From positions 1 through 24,413 of the forward strand of contig DCHK01000071.1 of the NCBI GenBank assembly GCA_002315615.1: a stretch of 24,413 nucleotides of DNA. The letters are read 5' to 3'. Shown piece after piece: positions 1-6,592 of the stretch. How positions within the stretch are numbered: position 1 is the first letter of the stretch; each line of letters opens with the position of its first letter. The notes under the pieces are model-generated. The model was not told where the DNA came from, made no database searches, and saw only the letters and a list, made by a program, of their open reading frames with translations. The DNA is from Bacteroidales bacterium UBA1754 (GTDB lineage Bacteria; Bacteroidota; Bacteroidia; Bacteroidales; Paludibacteraceae). A program made the position numbers and the translations under genes.

Positions 1-72
1 GCGTTTCTATTTGGATTTTACAATTTTTTTTTACAAAAAGGCAAAAAAAACACTCAAAACGCAATTTTTCAG

Positions 73-80
73 TAATTTTG
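73..80 (+). promoter_or_regulatory. Probable -7 promoter box for the first rhomboid gene
   Basis: TAATTTTG matches the Bacteroidota -7 consensus TAnnTTTG and ends 22 bases before the ATG at 103. No convincing TTG-type -33 element is found 19 or so bases upstream, so the call rests on the -7 box alone. The first 100 bases contain no supportable gene. Frame 1 is open from the window edge to a TAA at 73-75 but is low-complexity A/T sequence and overlaps this box. Confidence 0.4.
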
Positions 81-102
81 TAAGACAAAAAAAACAAGAA
101 TT

Positions 103-858
103 ATGTTCGGCAGATTATCACCCGTAGTTAAGAATTTAATACTTATCAATTTCTTGATGTGGTTAGCATCACTCGTTGCTCCAAATTTTTTAGGCATTGA
201 CTTGGATGAATATTTAGGTTTGCACTATTTTGAATCATCTAAATTCAATTTGGTTCAAATGATTACCTATATGTTTATGCACGCTGGATTTGAACACATA
301 TTTTTCAATATGTTCTCGCTATTTATGTTTGGAAGTTTGCTCGAAAACGCGTGGGGTTCTAAAAAATTCCTTACATATTATATGTTAACAGGAATCGGTG
401 CAGCACTTACTCAAGAAGTGGTGTGGTATTTCAGTCTTCAAAATTTTTCGGAACAAATTGCGGCAATGGCAGCAAATGGTATTAGCGAACCTTTCTACAT
501 TGGAGATTATCAAATTGTTTCGGCAGCAGACTTATTTACATATAAGAAAAGATTATTCGACCATTTTGTAACTATTGGAGCATCTGGTGCCGTGTTTGGC
601 ATTCTGTTGGCTTTTGGTATGCTGTTCCCCAATATGCGCTTGTTCATTTTTCCACTTCCAATACCTATCAAAGCAAAATACTTTGTAATTATATACGGAT
701 TGATTGAAGTTTTTGCAGGAATAAAAAGCATAAGCGGAGTTTCGACAGACAACGTGGCACACTTTGCACACTTAGGCGGAATGATATTCGGTTTGATTCT
801 TATTTTAATGTGGAAAAACAAAACGAATAATGACAATTACGACGATTATGAATATTAG
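103..858 (+). CDS. Rhomboid family intramembrane serine protease (first of two)
   Basis: This is a 251-residue polytopic membrane protein of the rhomboid (S54) family, which cleaves transmembrane substrates within the lipid bilayer. The family signatures are visible: H60, H65 and N69 in HAGFEHIFFN (helix 2, oxyanion side), the nucleophile S161 in GASGAVFG, and the catalytic partner H223 in AHFAHLGG. The dyad is complete, so an active protease is expected. About six membrane helices are separated by a longer polar loop at roughly 112-152, between helix 3 and the serine helix, and the C-terminus is a short Asn/Asp-rich tail. A second, different rhomboid follows 177 bases downstream on the same strand. 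Two neighbouring rhomboids followed by an EEP-family gene is an arrangement I recall from other Bacteroidales. The substrate cannot be inferred from sequence. Confidence 0.93.
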   Translation: MFGRLSPVVKNLILINFLMWLASLVAPNFLGIDLDEYLGLHYFESSKFNLVQMITYMFMHAGFEHIFFNMFSLFMFGSLLENAWGSKKFLTYYMLTGIGAALTQEVVWYFSLQNFSEQIAAMAANGISEPFYIGDYQIVSAADLFTYKKRLFDHFVTIGASGAVFGILLAFGMLFPNMRLFIFPLPIPIKAKYFVIIYGLIEVFAGIKSISGVSTDNVAHFAHLGGMIFGLILILMWKNKTNNDNYDDYEY

Positions 859-1035
859 ACATTAGAAGCGAGATAATTATGAATTTTGAATTAAGAATTA
901 AGAATTTTGACCGAAGGGAAATAATTCTTAATCATCGACCGAATGGGAGATAATTTTGAATTAAAATCACTGACCGAAGGAAAGTAAATAAATCAACAAA
1001 TAAACAATTAAACACCAAACATTAAACAACGCCCA
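859..1035. repeat. Intergenic spacer with degenerate short repeats
   Basis: This 177-base gap between the rhomboid genes has no credible ORF. It contains three imperfect copies of GACCGAAnGGrA followed by AT-rich sequence, beginning at 909, 937 and 972, and iterations of GAATTAAGAATT near 890-905. The 12-mer AGAAGCGAGATA at 864-875 recurs exactly at 3542-3553 in the purE-folK gap. It looks like the low-complexity degenerate intergenic DNA common in Bacteroidota. No terminator-like hairpin was found, so read-through between the rhomboid genes is possible. Confidence 0.45.
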
Positions 1036-1911
1036 ATGTCCATTAGTAGCGAAATAAAAGAGTCTTTCCACAACGGAAGTTGGATAACCAAACTTATATA
1101 TATCAATTTAGCAGTATTTGTAGTTGTGAGGTTGCTCGATGTTTTTTTAACGTTGGGCAGTTTTGATTTCCCTTTTATTCAATATTTAGAAACGCCTGCT
1201 TCGTTCGGCACTTTCGTCAAACAGCCGTGGACAGTGCTGACCTATATGTTTCTTCACTACGATTTTATACATATTTTATTTAACCTTTTGGGACTATATT
1301 GGTTCGGTAAAATCTTTTTGATTTTTTTCAACGAAAAGCAATTATTAGGCACCTATATTTTAGGCGGACTATTTGGAGCCATTTGTTTTATTTTAGCATT
1401 CAACGGACTGACTTTTTTTGCCAATCAGCAAAATTCATATCTATTGGGTGCTTCTGCATCGGTACTTGCCATAATGGTAGCAGCAGCAACAGACGCACCA
1501 AATTTTGAAATCACTTTGATGTTCATCGGAAAAGTCAGACTGAAATACCTTGCACTCGTATGGGTTTTTCTCGACTTGCTTAGCGTAACCTCTTTCAATG
1601 CTGGCGGACACATTGCTCACTTAGGTGGCATTTTGTTTGGTTTTATTTTTGCAATGAGTTACAATAATGGACACGATTTGACTGCACCGCTAAATAAGTT
1701 TTTCGACGGCGTAGCAAACATTTTCAAACGAAATCCAAAAATGAAAGTGGTAAAAAACAAAACCACGCAACACATGACCGATGAAGAATACAACAAAATG
1801 CGCCACAACGAAGACGAACGAATTGACCAAATTTTAGATAAAATTAAAACCTACGGATATCACAATTTAAGCAAAGAAGAAAAAGAATTTTTGTTTAAGC
1901 AAAAGAAATAA
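1036..1911 (+). CDS. Rhomboid family intramembrane serine protease with C-terminal cytoplasmic extension (second of two)
   Basis: This is a 291-residue rhomboid. Conserved features are H74, H79 and N83 in HYDFIHILFN, the probable nucleophile S140 in LLGASASV, and H195 in GGHIAHLGG. The serine motif is GASA rather than the usual GASG, so the residue after the nucleophile is Ala. After the last membrane helix (about residue 206) comes a soluble, charged extension of about 80 residues containing TDEEYNKMRHNEDERIDQIL and LSKEEKEFL. This resembles the conserved tail (DUF6576-like) often found on Bacteroidota rhomboids. The first rhomboid lacks this tail, so the pair are paralogues with different cytoplasmic parts rather than a recent duplication. 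The next gene starts 31 bases downstream. Confidence 0.92.
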   Translation: MSISSEIKESFHNGSWITKLIYINLAVFVVVRLLDVFLTLGSFDFPFIQYLETPASFGTFVKQPWTVLTYMFLHYDFIHILFNLLGLYWFGKIFLIFFNEKQLLGTYILGGLFGAICFILAFNGLTFFANQQNSYLLGASASVLAIMVAAATDAPNFEITLMFIGKVRLKYLALVWVFLDLLSVTSFNAGGHIAHLGGILFGFIFAMSYNNGHDLTAPLNKFFDGVANIFKRNPKMKVVKNKTTQHMTDEEYNKMRHNEDERIDQILDKIKTYGYHNLSKEEKEFLFKQKK

Positions 1912-1942
1912 ATATCCTTATTTTTTGCAGAATTTTGGGATT

Positions 1943-3010
1943 ATGAAATTTCTAAAATTTATAATATTACCATTAAATTATATCGTTGCTCTGATATTGC
2001 TAATATCGGCAAGTGTTCAGTATATTTCGCCACTAACATTTGGATACGTTTCGTTTTTGGGTACGTTTTTCCCTATTTTTCTGACCATCAACATTATTTT
2101 CTTACTTTGGTGGGCACTTTGTTTGAACAAACATTTCCTTATTTCTGCCATCGCTCTGATTTTGGTATTTCCAAACTACAAACGGATATTTTCATTTTCC
2201 GAAAACAAAGAAGAAATCTGTGAGCAATGTAAATCTGTCAGAATTTTCAGTTACAACACGATGACTATGGATTGCTATAAAAAAGCAAGTAAAAACAAGA
2301 CATTGAAATACCTAAAGGACATTGATACAGACATTATGTGCTTACAAGAAATCGGTTGGAAATCGAGTGGCGATTATTTGAAAAAGAATGACATATTAAA
2401 TGCCTTAGAACCTAAATTTGCTCACCATTATTTTCATATTGCAAGCGAAACTTCTTGGGGCAACTACGGCATTGCAGTTTTTACAAAATATAAAATCATC
2501 AATCCCCAAGAAATAGTTTTCAAAAGTTCTTTCAATTCGGCTTTGAAACTCGATTTGAGTATTGAAGGCGACACAGTAAGACTGATAAACTGCCACCTCG
2601 AGTCGAACGGACTTACAATGCACGAGCGAAAATCTTTAACCAACGATGCAACTAACAAACGCGTTCTTTTCGGTACGCTAAAAAAGATGCGACGCACAAG
2701 CATAATACGTGCAAAACAAGCCGACGAGATAGCAAAAATGGTGGCAGAATCGCCTTACCCAGTCATTGTGTGTGGCGACTTTAACGACACAGCGTACTCT
2801 TACACCTACAAGACAATCAGTCAAAATTTGAACGATGCATTCATTGGAAGCGGAATTGGCACAGGATTCACGTTTTTCGACCATTTTTTCCGATTCCGAA
2901 TAGATTATATTTTGACGAGCAACCGTTTTGCAACAAAGAATTTCAAAGTTGAAAAAGCAGATTGCTCCGACCATCGACCAATATCTTGTGAAATAATTTT
3001 TAAACAATAA
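1943..3010 (+). CDS. Membrane-anchored endonuclease/exonuclease/phosphatase (EEP) family protein
   Basis: The 355-residue product has three N-terminal hydrophobic segments (about 9-29, 33-58 and 64-77) followed by a full EEP-fold domain from about residue 98. Metal and catalytic motifs are in the expected order: CLQEIG with E136, YGIAVFT, NCHLESNG with H218, CGDFND with D279 and N281, RIDYILTS with D321, and CSDHRPI with D343 and H344. The family hydrolyses phosphodiester bonds in nucleic acids, phosphoinositides or sphingomyelin. The anchored, probably extracytoplasmic location argues for a lipid or extracellular substrate, but that is inference. A longer frame opens at a TTG at 1925; I chose the ATG at 1943 because Bacteroidota rarely use TTG and the protein then begins with a normal membrane-anchor sequence. 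purE starts 4 bases after the stop, so they are co-transcribed. Confidence 0.88.
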   Translation: MKFLKFIILPLNYIVALILLISASVQYISPLTFGYVSFLGTFFPIFLTINIIFLLWWALCLNKHFLISAIALILVFPNYKRIFSFSENKEEICEQCKSVRIFSYNTMTMDCYKKASKNKTLKYLKDIDTDIMCLQEIGWKSSGDYLKKNDILNALEPKFAHHYFHIASETSWGNYGIAVFTKYKIINPQEIVFKSSFNSALKLDLSIEGDTVRLINCHLESNGLTMHERKSLTNDATNKRVLFGTLKKMRRTSIIRAKQADEIAKMVAESPYPVIVCGDFNDTAYSYTYKTISQNLNDAFIGSGIGTGFTFFDHFFRFRIDYILTSNRFATKNFKVEKADCSDHRPISCEIIFKQ

Positions 3011-3014
3011 CAAT

Positions 3015-3521
3015 ATGAAACCTGTAGTCAGTATTATAATGGGTAGCACATCAGACCTACCTATTATGGAGAAAGCGGCAAAACTGCTGAACGACTTTCA
3101 AATTCCTTTTGAAATGAACGCACTTTCGGCACATCGCACACCAAAACAAGTAGAAGAATTTGCCACAAATGCCGAAAAACGTGGCATAAAAGTAATAATT
3201 GCAGCAGCGGGAATGGCAGCACACCTTGGGGGCGTAATTGCATCAATGACCACGCTACCAGTTATTGGCGTTCCTATCAACTCTTCGCTCGAAGGAATGG
3301 ACGCACTTTTGGCAATCGTGCAAATGCCTCCTGGAATTCCTGTTGCCACAGTAGGCATCAATGCAGCGCAAAATGCTGGAATTTTGGCAGTACAAATGCT
3401 TGCTTTGAGCGATGAAAACCTCAACAAAAAATTGGCACAATACAAAGAAGACCTCAAAACAAAAATCACCAAAGCGAATGCCGACTTAGCGCAAGTAAAA
3501 TACGAATATAAGACGAATTGA
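3015..3521 (+). CDS. purE: N5-carboxyaminoimidazole ribonucleotide mutase (PurE)
   Basis: PurE acts in the cytoplasm in de novo purine synthesis, moving the carboxylate of N5-CAIR to C4 to form CAIR. The 168-residue length is normal for the bacterial mutase. Diagnostic motifs are MGSTSDLP (9-16), SAHRTP (38-43, with the catalytic His at 40), AAAGMAAHLGGV (63-74) and LPVIGVP (81-87). The C-terminus is a short Lys-rich helix. The gene follows the EEP gene by 4 bases, and folK follows after 68 bases of low-complexity DNA. No purK is seen in the window. There is no sign of truncation. Confidence 0.96.
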   Translation: MKPVVSIIMGSTSDLPIMEKAAKLLNDFQIPFEMNALSAHRTPKQVEEFATNAEKRGIKVIIAAAGMAAHLGGVIASMTTLPVIGVPINSSLEGMDALLAIVQMPPGIPVATVGINAAQNAGILAVQMLALSDENLNKKLAQYKEDLKTKITKANADLAQVKYEYKTN

Positions 3522-3589
3522 AAATTAAGATACGAGAAACAAGAAGCGAGATATAAGATTAGAGATTAGAGACTTTAAAAAAACGGACT
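3522..3589. repeat. Short low-complexity purE-folK spacer sharing a 12-mer with 864-875
   Basis: The spacer contains AGAAGCGAGATA at 3542-3553, identical to a 12-mer in the gap between the rhomboids, followed by TTAGAGATTAGAGA direct iterations. It appears to be degenerate intergenic repeat DNA. I see neither a promoter nor a terminator. Confidence 0.35.
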
Positions 3590-4057
3590 ATGCAAATATA
3601 TTTAGGTTTAGGCAGTAATTTGGGCAACAAACGACTGAATATTTTGCGTGCCACCGAAATGATAAACGAAGAAATCGGCAGAGTGCTGATTTCTTCGTCA
3701 TTTTTCGAGAGCAAGCCTTGGCATTTTGAATCGGACAATACTTTCGTGAATATCGCTTTGAAAGTTGATACTACTTTACGGCCCGAAGAACTGCTTACGG
3801 CTTGCAAAAAAATTGAGCGTGAGATGGGACGAATCTATACAAAAAACGGCGAGTACGAAGACCGCATCATCGACATTGACATTCTTTTTTATGGCGAAAA
3901 AATCATAAAAACCGAAAATCTCACCATTCCACACGAAACTATGGAACAACGCGATTTTGTAATGATTCCACTCTGCGAAATTGCTCCAGATTTTATTCAT
4001 CCCGTCCTCAAGAAAAGCATTCAAGAATTATGTAAATCGCTGAATGAGAGCAAATAG
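3590..4057 (+). CDS. folK: 2-amino-4-hydroxy-6-hydroxymethyldihydropteridine pyrophosphokinase (HPPK)
   Basis: HPPK transfers pyrophosphate from ATP to 6-hydroxymethyl-dihydropterin, the step before dihydropteroate synthase in folate synthesis. The 155-residue protein shows YLGLGSNLGN at the N-terminus, FVNIALKVDTTLRPEELL (52-69), EREMGR (76-81), and the metal-binding RIIDIDILFY with D95 and D97, which fall at the same numbers as in the E. coli enzyme. RDFVMIPLCEIAP near 121-133 is the usual C-terminal HPPK signature. The protein is a stand-alone, single-domain HPPK, not fused to FolB or FolP. It is convergent with the DUF1232 gene, which ends 53 bases away on the other strand. Confidence 0.95.
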   Translation: MQIYLGLGSNLGNKRLNILRATEMINEEIGRVLISSSFFESKPWHFESDNTFVNIALKVDTTLRPEELLTACKKIEREMGRIYTKNGEYEDRIIDIDILFYGEKIIKTENLTIPHETMEQRDFVMIPLCEIAPDFIHPVLKKSIQELCKSLNESK

Positions 4058-4110
4058 AAACGCCCAATGCAAACTTGACCTACAATGTGATTTTTCGCAA
4101 AATTTGTAAT

Positions 4111-4407
4111 TTATTTCACTGCATTGTAAACAAGCACTCCCGTCAGAACAAGTATGGCAATTATTAGAATTCCCAACAACAAAAGTCCCCATTTTAGGAA
4201 TTTAACAACATTTGCAAGTATTTGGTTATTTTCCTCCAAATACGATTGAATCAAATTCAAGCCACCTGTCAAAACAATCAGCACATCATCGAGCCAACCT
4301 GCCACAGGAATGACATCAGGCACAAAATCTATAGGTGATATCATATACAATACAGACAAAATCGCACCTATCCACGCGCCAACATGTGATACTTCTTTAT
4401 TTTCCAT
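4111..4407 (-). CDS. DUF1232 (YkvA-like) small membrane protein
   Basis: This 98-residue protein contains the DUF1232 core SPIDFVPDVIPVAGWLDD at residues 24-41, which with the flanking hydrophobic residues forms the family's re-entrant or membrane segment. A second strong helix spans about 71-95. DUF1232 proteins have no assigned biochemical role and are common single copies in Bacteroidota. The gene lies 52 bases downstream of the glycosylase-like gene on the same strand and may be the last gene of that operon. The gap is AT-rich and has only a weak AGAC/GTCT hairpin (around 4449-4461) that lacks a T tract. Confidence 0.85.
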   Translation of the reverse strand: MENKEVSHVGAWIGAILSVLYMISPIDFVPDVIPVAGWLDDVLIVLTGGLNLIQSYLEENNQILANVVKFLKWGLLLLGILIIAILVLTGVLVYNAVK

Positions 4408-4459
4408 TTTTTTTACATTTTACAATTTACTCTTTACCTTTCACGTCAGACATAAAGTC

Positions 4460-5062
4460 TCACCTTGACATTACTAAAAAATTAGTTATCACTTCATACC
4501 AATATTCGGGCGAAAATCCTACCGACGGATGATCGATGCCCAACACTTTGCAAGTTTTACCACCACCTAGCGGATACACCCAAGTCTCGAACGCTGTACC
4601 ATCGCACCCATGCACCTCAGCACCCTGATGACCATCGCCTGGAAGATGGTTGTACAAACGGTGTCCCCAAGCGATTACAACATCTGGGCGAAGTGTTGCA
4701 AGCACCTCACGAAATGCTTGCTCCGACAACTTAAACTGCGCCTCGGTTGGTGCTACTCGTGGTCCACTAATTGGCTCTTGAACATAGTTGTAAAACGCCA
4801 CCGAATGCCAAAACGTCGCCTTTTCTTCTACAGACATTTTCCCAAAATTTCCGGTTATTGACTTGGCAAATTTTGTGTAGGTATTCTTGTAGTTTTCAAA
4901 TTCCGAATCGGGGTCGAAAAGGTCGCGTATCACCTCTTTTGTCATCGACGGATGCGCATCGGAAAGAGAAGCGCAATAGTGACTCTCTCCTAACACAAGC
5001 ACTTTTTTACCATCAATGCCTTCGTTGTAATTATCGCCTATCCACGGTTCAAACTTTATCAT
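4460..5062 (-). CDS. Uracil-DNA glycosylase-like fold protein, specificity unknown
   Basis: The 200-residue protein has the outline of a UDG-superfamily fold. VLVLGESHY (21-29) is in the position of the glycosylase GEsPG/GqdPY loop, FYNYVQ (90-95) follows, then DVVIAWGHRLYNHLP (127-141) as a core strand with an adjacent loop, and GIDHPSVGFSPEYW (175-188) carries a C-terminal HPS like the catalytic HPS loop of UDGs. The first loop has GESHY rather than a canonical UDG motif, so the substrate may not be uracil and the protein may have another role. It starts 5 bases after a 41-codon ORF and belongs to a minus-strand cluster divergent from a WYL regulator. The fold is a judgement from motifs by eye; an uncharacterised family is the main alternative. 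Confidence 0.6.
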   Translation of the reverse strand: MIKFEPWIGDNYNEGIDGKKVLVLGESHYCASLSDAHPSMTKEVIRDLFDPDSEFENYKNTYTKFAKSITGNFGKMSVEEKATFWHSVAFYNYVQEPISGPRVAPTEAQFKLSEQAFREVLATLRPDVVIAWGHRLYNHLPGDGHQGAEVHGCDGTAFETWVYPLGGGKTCKVLGIDHPSVGFSPEYWYEVITNFLVMSR

Positions 5063-5067
5063 CGCGG

Positions 5068-5193
5068 TTACGATTTTTTAGGTTGTTGTTTGTTTTTTCC
5101 GAAAGAGTCTTTCAGCTCTTTCCACATTACTTTCAAGTAGCACTTTAACACCGTCGTTTGAATGTCCGGATGTTTTGGATCACAAATAATCAT
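5068..5193 (-). CDS. Small hypothetical protein, 41 residues
   Basis: An ATG-to-TAA frame encodes 41 residues: MIICDPKHPDIQTTVLKCYL at the start, then KVMWKELKDSFG and a Lys/Gln-rich basic tail ending QQPKKS. Its stop is 5 bases before the start of the glycosylase-like gene, and its start is 11 bases from the stop of the two-helix membrane gene. It therefore fills an otherwise empty slot in a co-directional cluster. The tail is strongly basic and there is no signal peptide or membrane segment, so it is predicted to be cytoplasmic. Function is unknown. Support is positional and by its non-random composition; it is too short to be certain. Confidence 0.5.
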   Translation of the reverse strand: MIICDPKHPDIQTTVLKCYLKVMWKELKDSFGKNKQQPKKS

Positions 5194-5204
5194 AATCTTA
5201 AATT

Positions 5205-5492
5205 TTAATTGTTAATATTTATTTCATTATCACTATCATCTTCGTTATCATCATCGTCTTTTTTGAATTTGTCATATACCCAACTAATAAGACTAAAAAT
5301 TCCAAAAATTGCCACGCCTACGTAAATCACAATCAGTTTGAGCGACATATCAAACTCAACGTATGACATATGCCATATTCGCTGAAAAATGTAATTCATC
5401 CCTTTAATATAGTACACTATGCCTGTAATAATAAGAACAATGCAAAATGTCACCAGTACATAAAGTAAATAATCTTTCCATTTATTTTCCAT
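5205..5492 (-). CDS. Hypothetical two-helix membrane protein with acidic tail
   Basis: This 95-residue protein has hydrophobic helices at about 8-28 and 51-72, a short loop between them, and a C-terminal tail of mostly Asp/Glu/Asn (79-95, with KKDDDDNEDDSDNE). I do not recognise a family. With two helices and a short linker, both termini are likely cytoplasmic, leaving the acidic tail free to bind a basic partner or cations. It is the first gene of the minus-strand cluster. A TATATTTG -7 box lies on the minus strand at 5522-5515, 23-30 bases upstream of its ATG. Confidence 0.7.
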   Translation of the reverse strand: MENKWKDYLLYVLVTFCIVLIITGIVYYIKGMNYIFQRIWHMSYVEFDMSLKLIVIYVGVAIFGIFSLISWVYDKFKKDDDDNEDDSDNEININN

Positions 5493-5514
5493 AGTTTTTT
5501 CCTTTTATCTGTTG

Positions 5515-5522
5515 CAAATATA
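5515..5522 (-). promoter_or_regulatory. -7 promoter box for the minus-strand membrane protein/small ORF/glycosylase-like cluster
   Basis: Read on the minus strand, 5522 to 5515 is TATATTTG, an exact TAnnTTTG match, followed by a roughly 22-base leader to the ATG at 5492. No good -33 TTG is present at 17-20 bases upstream. That region is occupied by the inverted repeat at 5532-5550, which would overlap the bound polymerase. Confidence 0.5.
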
Positions 5523-5531
5523 AATGCGTGG

Positions 5532-5550
5532 TCTGCAAAAAAGTTGCAGA
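5532..5550. promoter_or_regulatory. Inverted repeat, candidate operator between divergent genes
   Basis: TCTGCAA (5532-5538) and TTGCAGA (5544-5550) form a perfect 7-bp inverted repeat separated by 5 bases. It sits between the two divergent promoters and covers the -33 TTG of the WYL gene. Additional TTGCA half-sites occur at 5512-5516 and 5572-5576. WYL regulators commonly bind inverted repeats in their own promoters, so this is a reasonable operator for autoregulation and for control of the minus-strand cluster. This is inference; the dyad itself is seen directly. Confidence 0.45.
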
Positions 5551-5573
5551 GTAGAAAATATTTTATATTTTTG
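5543..5573 (+). promoter_or_regulatory. Promoter of the WYL regulator gene
   Basis: GTTG at 5543-5546 and TATTTTTG at 5566-5573 match the Bacteroidota -33 (TTG) and -7 (TAnnTTTG) elements with a 19-base spacer. The -7 box ends only 4 bases before the ATG at 5578, so transcription is predicted to begin at or within a few bases of the start codon. This gives a leaderless or nearly leaderless mRNA. The location also argues against translation from the in-frame upstream ATG at 5524. Confidence 0.6.
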
Positions 5574-5577
5574 CAAT

Positions 5578-6588
5578 ATGAAAACAAATCTTACATATAA
5601 ATACAATTGGTTGCTCAATCAACTGAAAGCAAACGATGGACTAACCCTTGACGAGCTAAAGAAGCACTATCGGCAGAGCGACATATACAAAGAAACGCTA
5701 CAACCGCTAAGCGAACGTACTTTCCACTATTGGCGAAACGACATTTTGGAAACATACGGCATAGAAATATATTGCGACCGCACAAATCACTTGTACACGT
5801 ACAAAATTAGAGGTAACGATGCCACAATATCAGAATGGCTTTCGGACACAATTTCGGTGCAACAAACCATTTCGACCAATTTGGCTATAAAAGACCGCAT
5901 CTTGATAGAACCCGTTCCAAACTGCAACTTTCTTGATGATGTGCTAAGAGCCATAAAGCAAAATCTTTGCATTTCGTTCACATACACCGATTATTGGGAG
6001 GACGCGATAGATGTGATTATCAAACCATTTTTTGTAAAAATGTTTCGTCAACGATGGCACGTCGTTGGTCCTATATACAATGCTAAAAATACAAGAAGAA
6101 CACAAGCCAGATTAACTCCAAAAGAAGAAGCAACCATCAAATCGTATGGAATGGACGATAGGTTTACCAACCTAAAAATAACCAACATACATTTCAACTA
6201 CCCATCGGATTTTTATCCCGAAATGTACTACCTCAACAATTTTTCTACAATCAAATTTCCACTTGAGCATTTGAAAGTAGAGAAAATTCGCATTTTGGCG
6301 TGGGAAAATCAAAATTTCTATTTACGCAGCGTTCCGTTACACCACTCGCAAAAAGAGGTTTACACAAGTAAGGTAGATGCGTACAGCATTTTTGAGTACA
6401 CACTACAACCCACATTAGATTTTGAACGCGAACTGCGTGCGTACGGAGACTACATCGAAGTTTTGTCGCCAAAGTGGTTTAGAGAACAAATGCGAGAAAA
6501 CGCATCAAATATAGTAAAAGCATACAAAGGTTACGACAGAGCCTCCCTTAAGCAACCTCTTCCATCGGAATTTGAGCCTGAAAAATAG
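5578..6588 (+). CDS. WYL domain-containing transcriptional regulator
   Basis: The 336-residue protein has an N-terminal winged-helix region (about 8-78; LLNQLKANDGLTLDELKKHY, then LSERTFHYWRNDI as a probable recognition helix). Next comes a WYL domain with ISFTYTDYW (132-140) and KPFFVKMFRQRWHVVG (149-164, where WHV takes the place of WYL), and a C-terminal WCX-like part ending FERELRAYGDYIEVLSPKWF. WYL proteins are ligand- or nucleic-acid-sensing regulators, often of DNA-damage, phage-defence or housekeeping stress loci. An in-frame ATG at 5524 would add 18 residues, but the promoter lies inside that stretch, so 5578 is preferred. It is divergent from the membrane protein/small ORF/glycosylase-like cluster and convergent with a lipoprotein gene that ends 5 bases away. 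Confidence 0.85.
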   Translation: MKTNLTYKYNWLLNQLKANDGLTLDELKKHYRQSDIYKETLQPLSERTFHYWRNDILETYGIEIYCDRTNHLYTYKIRGNDATISEWLSDTISVQQTISTNLAIKDRILIEPVPNCNFLDDVLRAIKQNLCISFTYTDYWEDAIDVIIKPFFVKMFRQRWHVVGPIYNAKNTRRTQARLTPKEEATIKSYGMDDRFTNLKITNIHFNYPSDFYPEMYYLNNFSTIKFPLEHLKVEKIRILAWENQNFYLRSVPLHHSQKEVYTSKVDAYSIFEYTLQPTLDFERELRAYGDYIEVLSPKWFREQMRENASNIVKAYKGYDRASLKQPLPSEFEPEK

Positions 6589-6592
6589 TGCT

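Noticed and set aside
4771..5148. Plus-strand 125-codon open frame opposite the glycosylase-like gene
   Set aside because: It is antisense to a better supported gene and the small ORF, and its translation is rich in Ser/Arg/Phe with no recognisable domain.
5524..5577. In-frame ATG for a longer WYL protein
   Set aside because: The promoter lies inside this stretch and the added 18 residues do not look like a domain extension.
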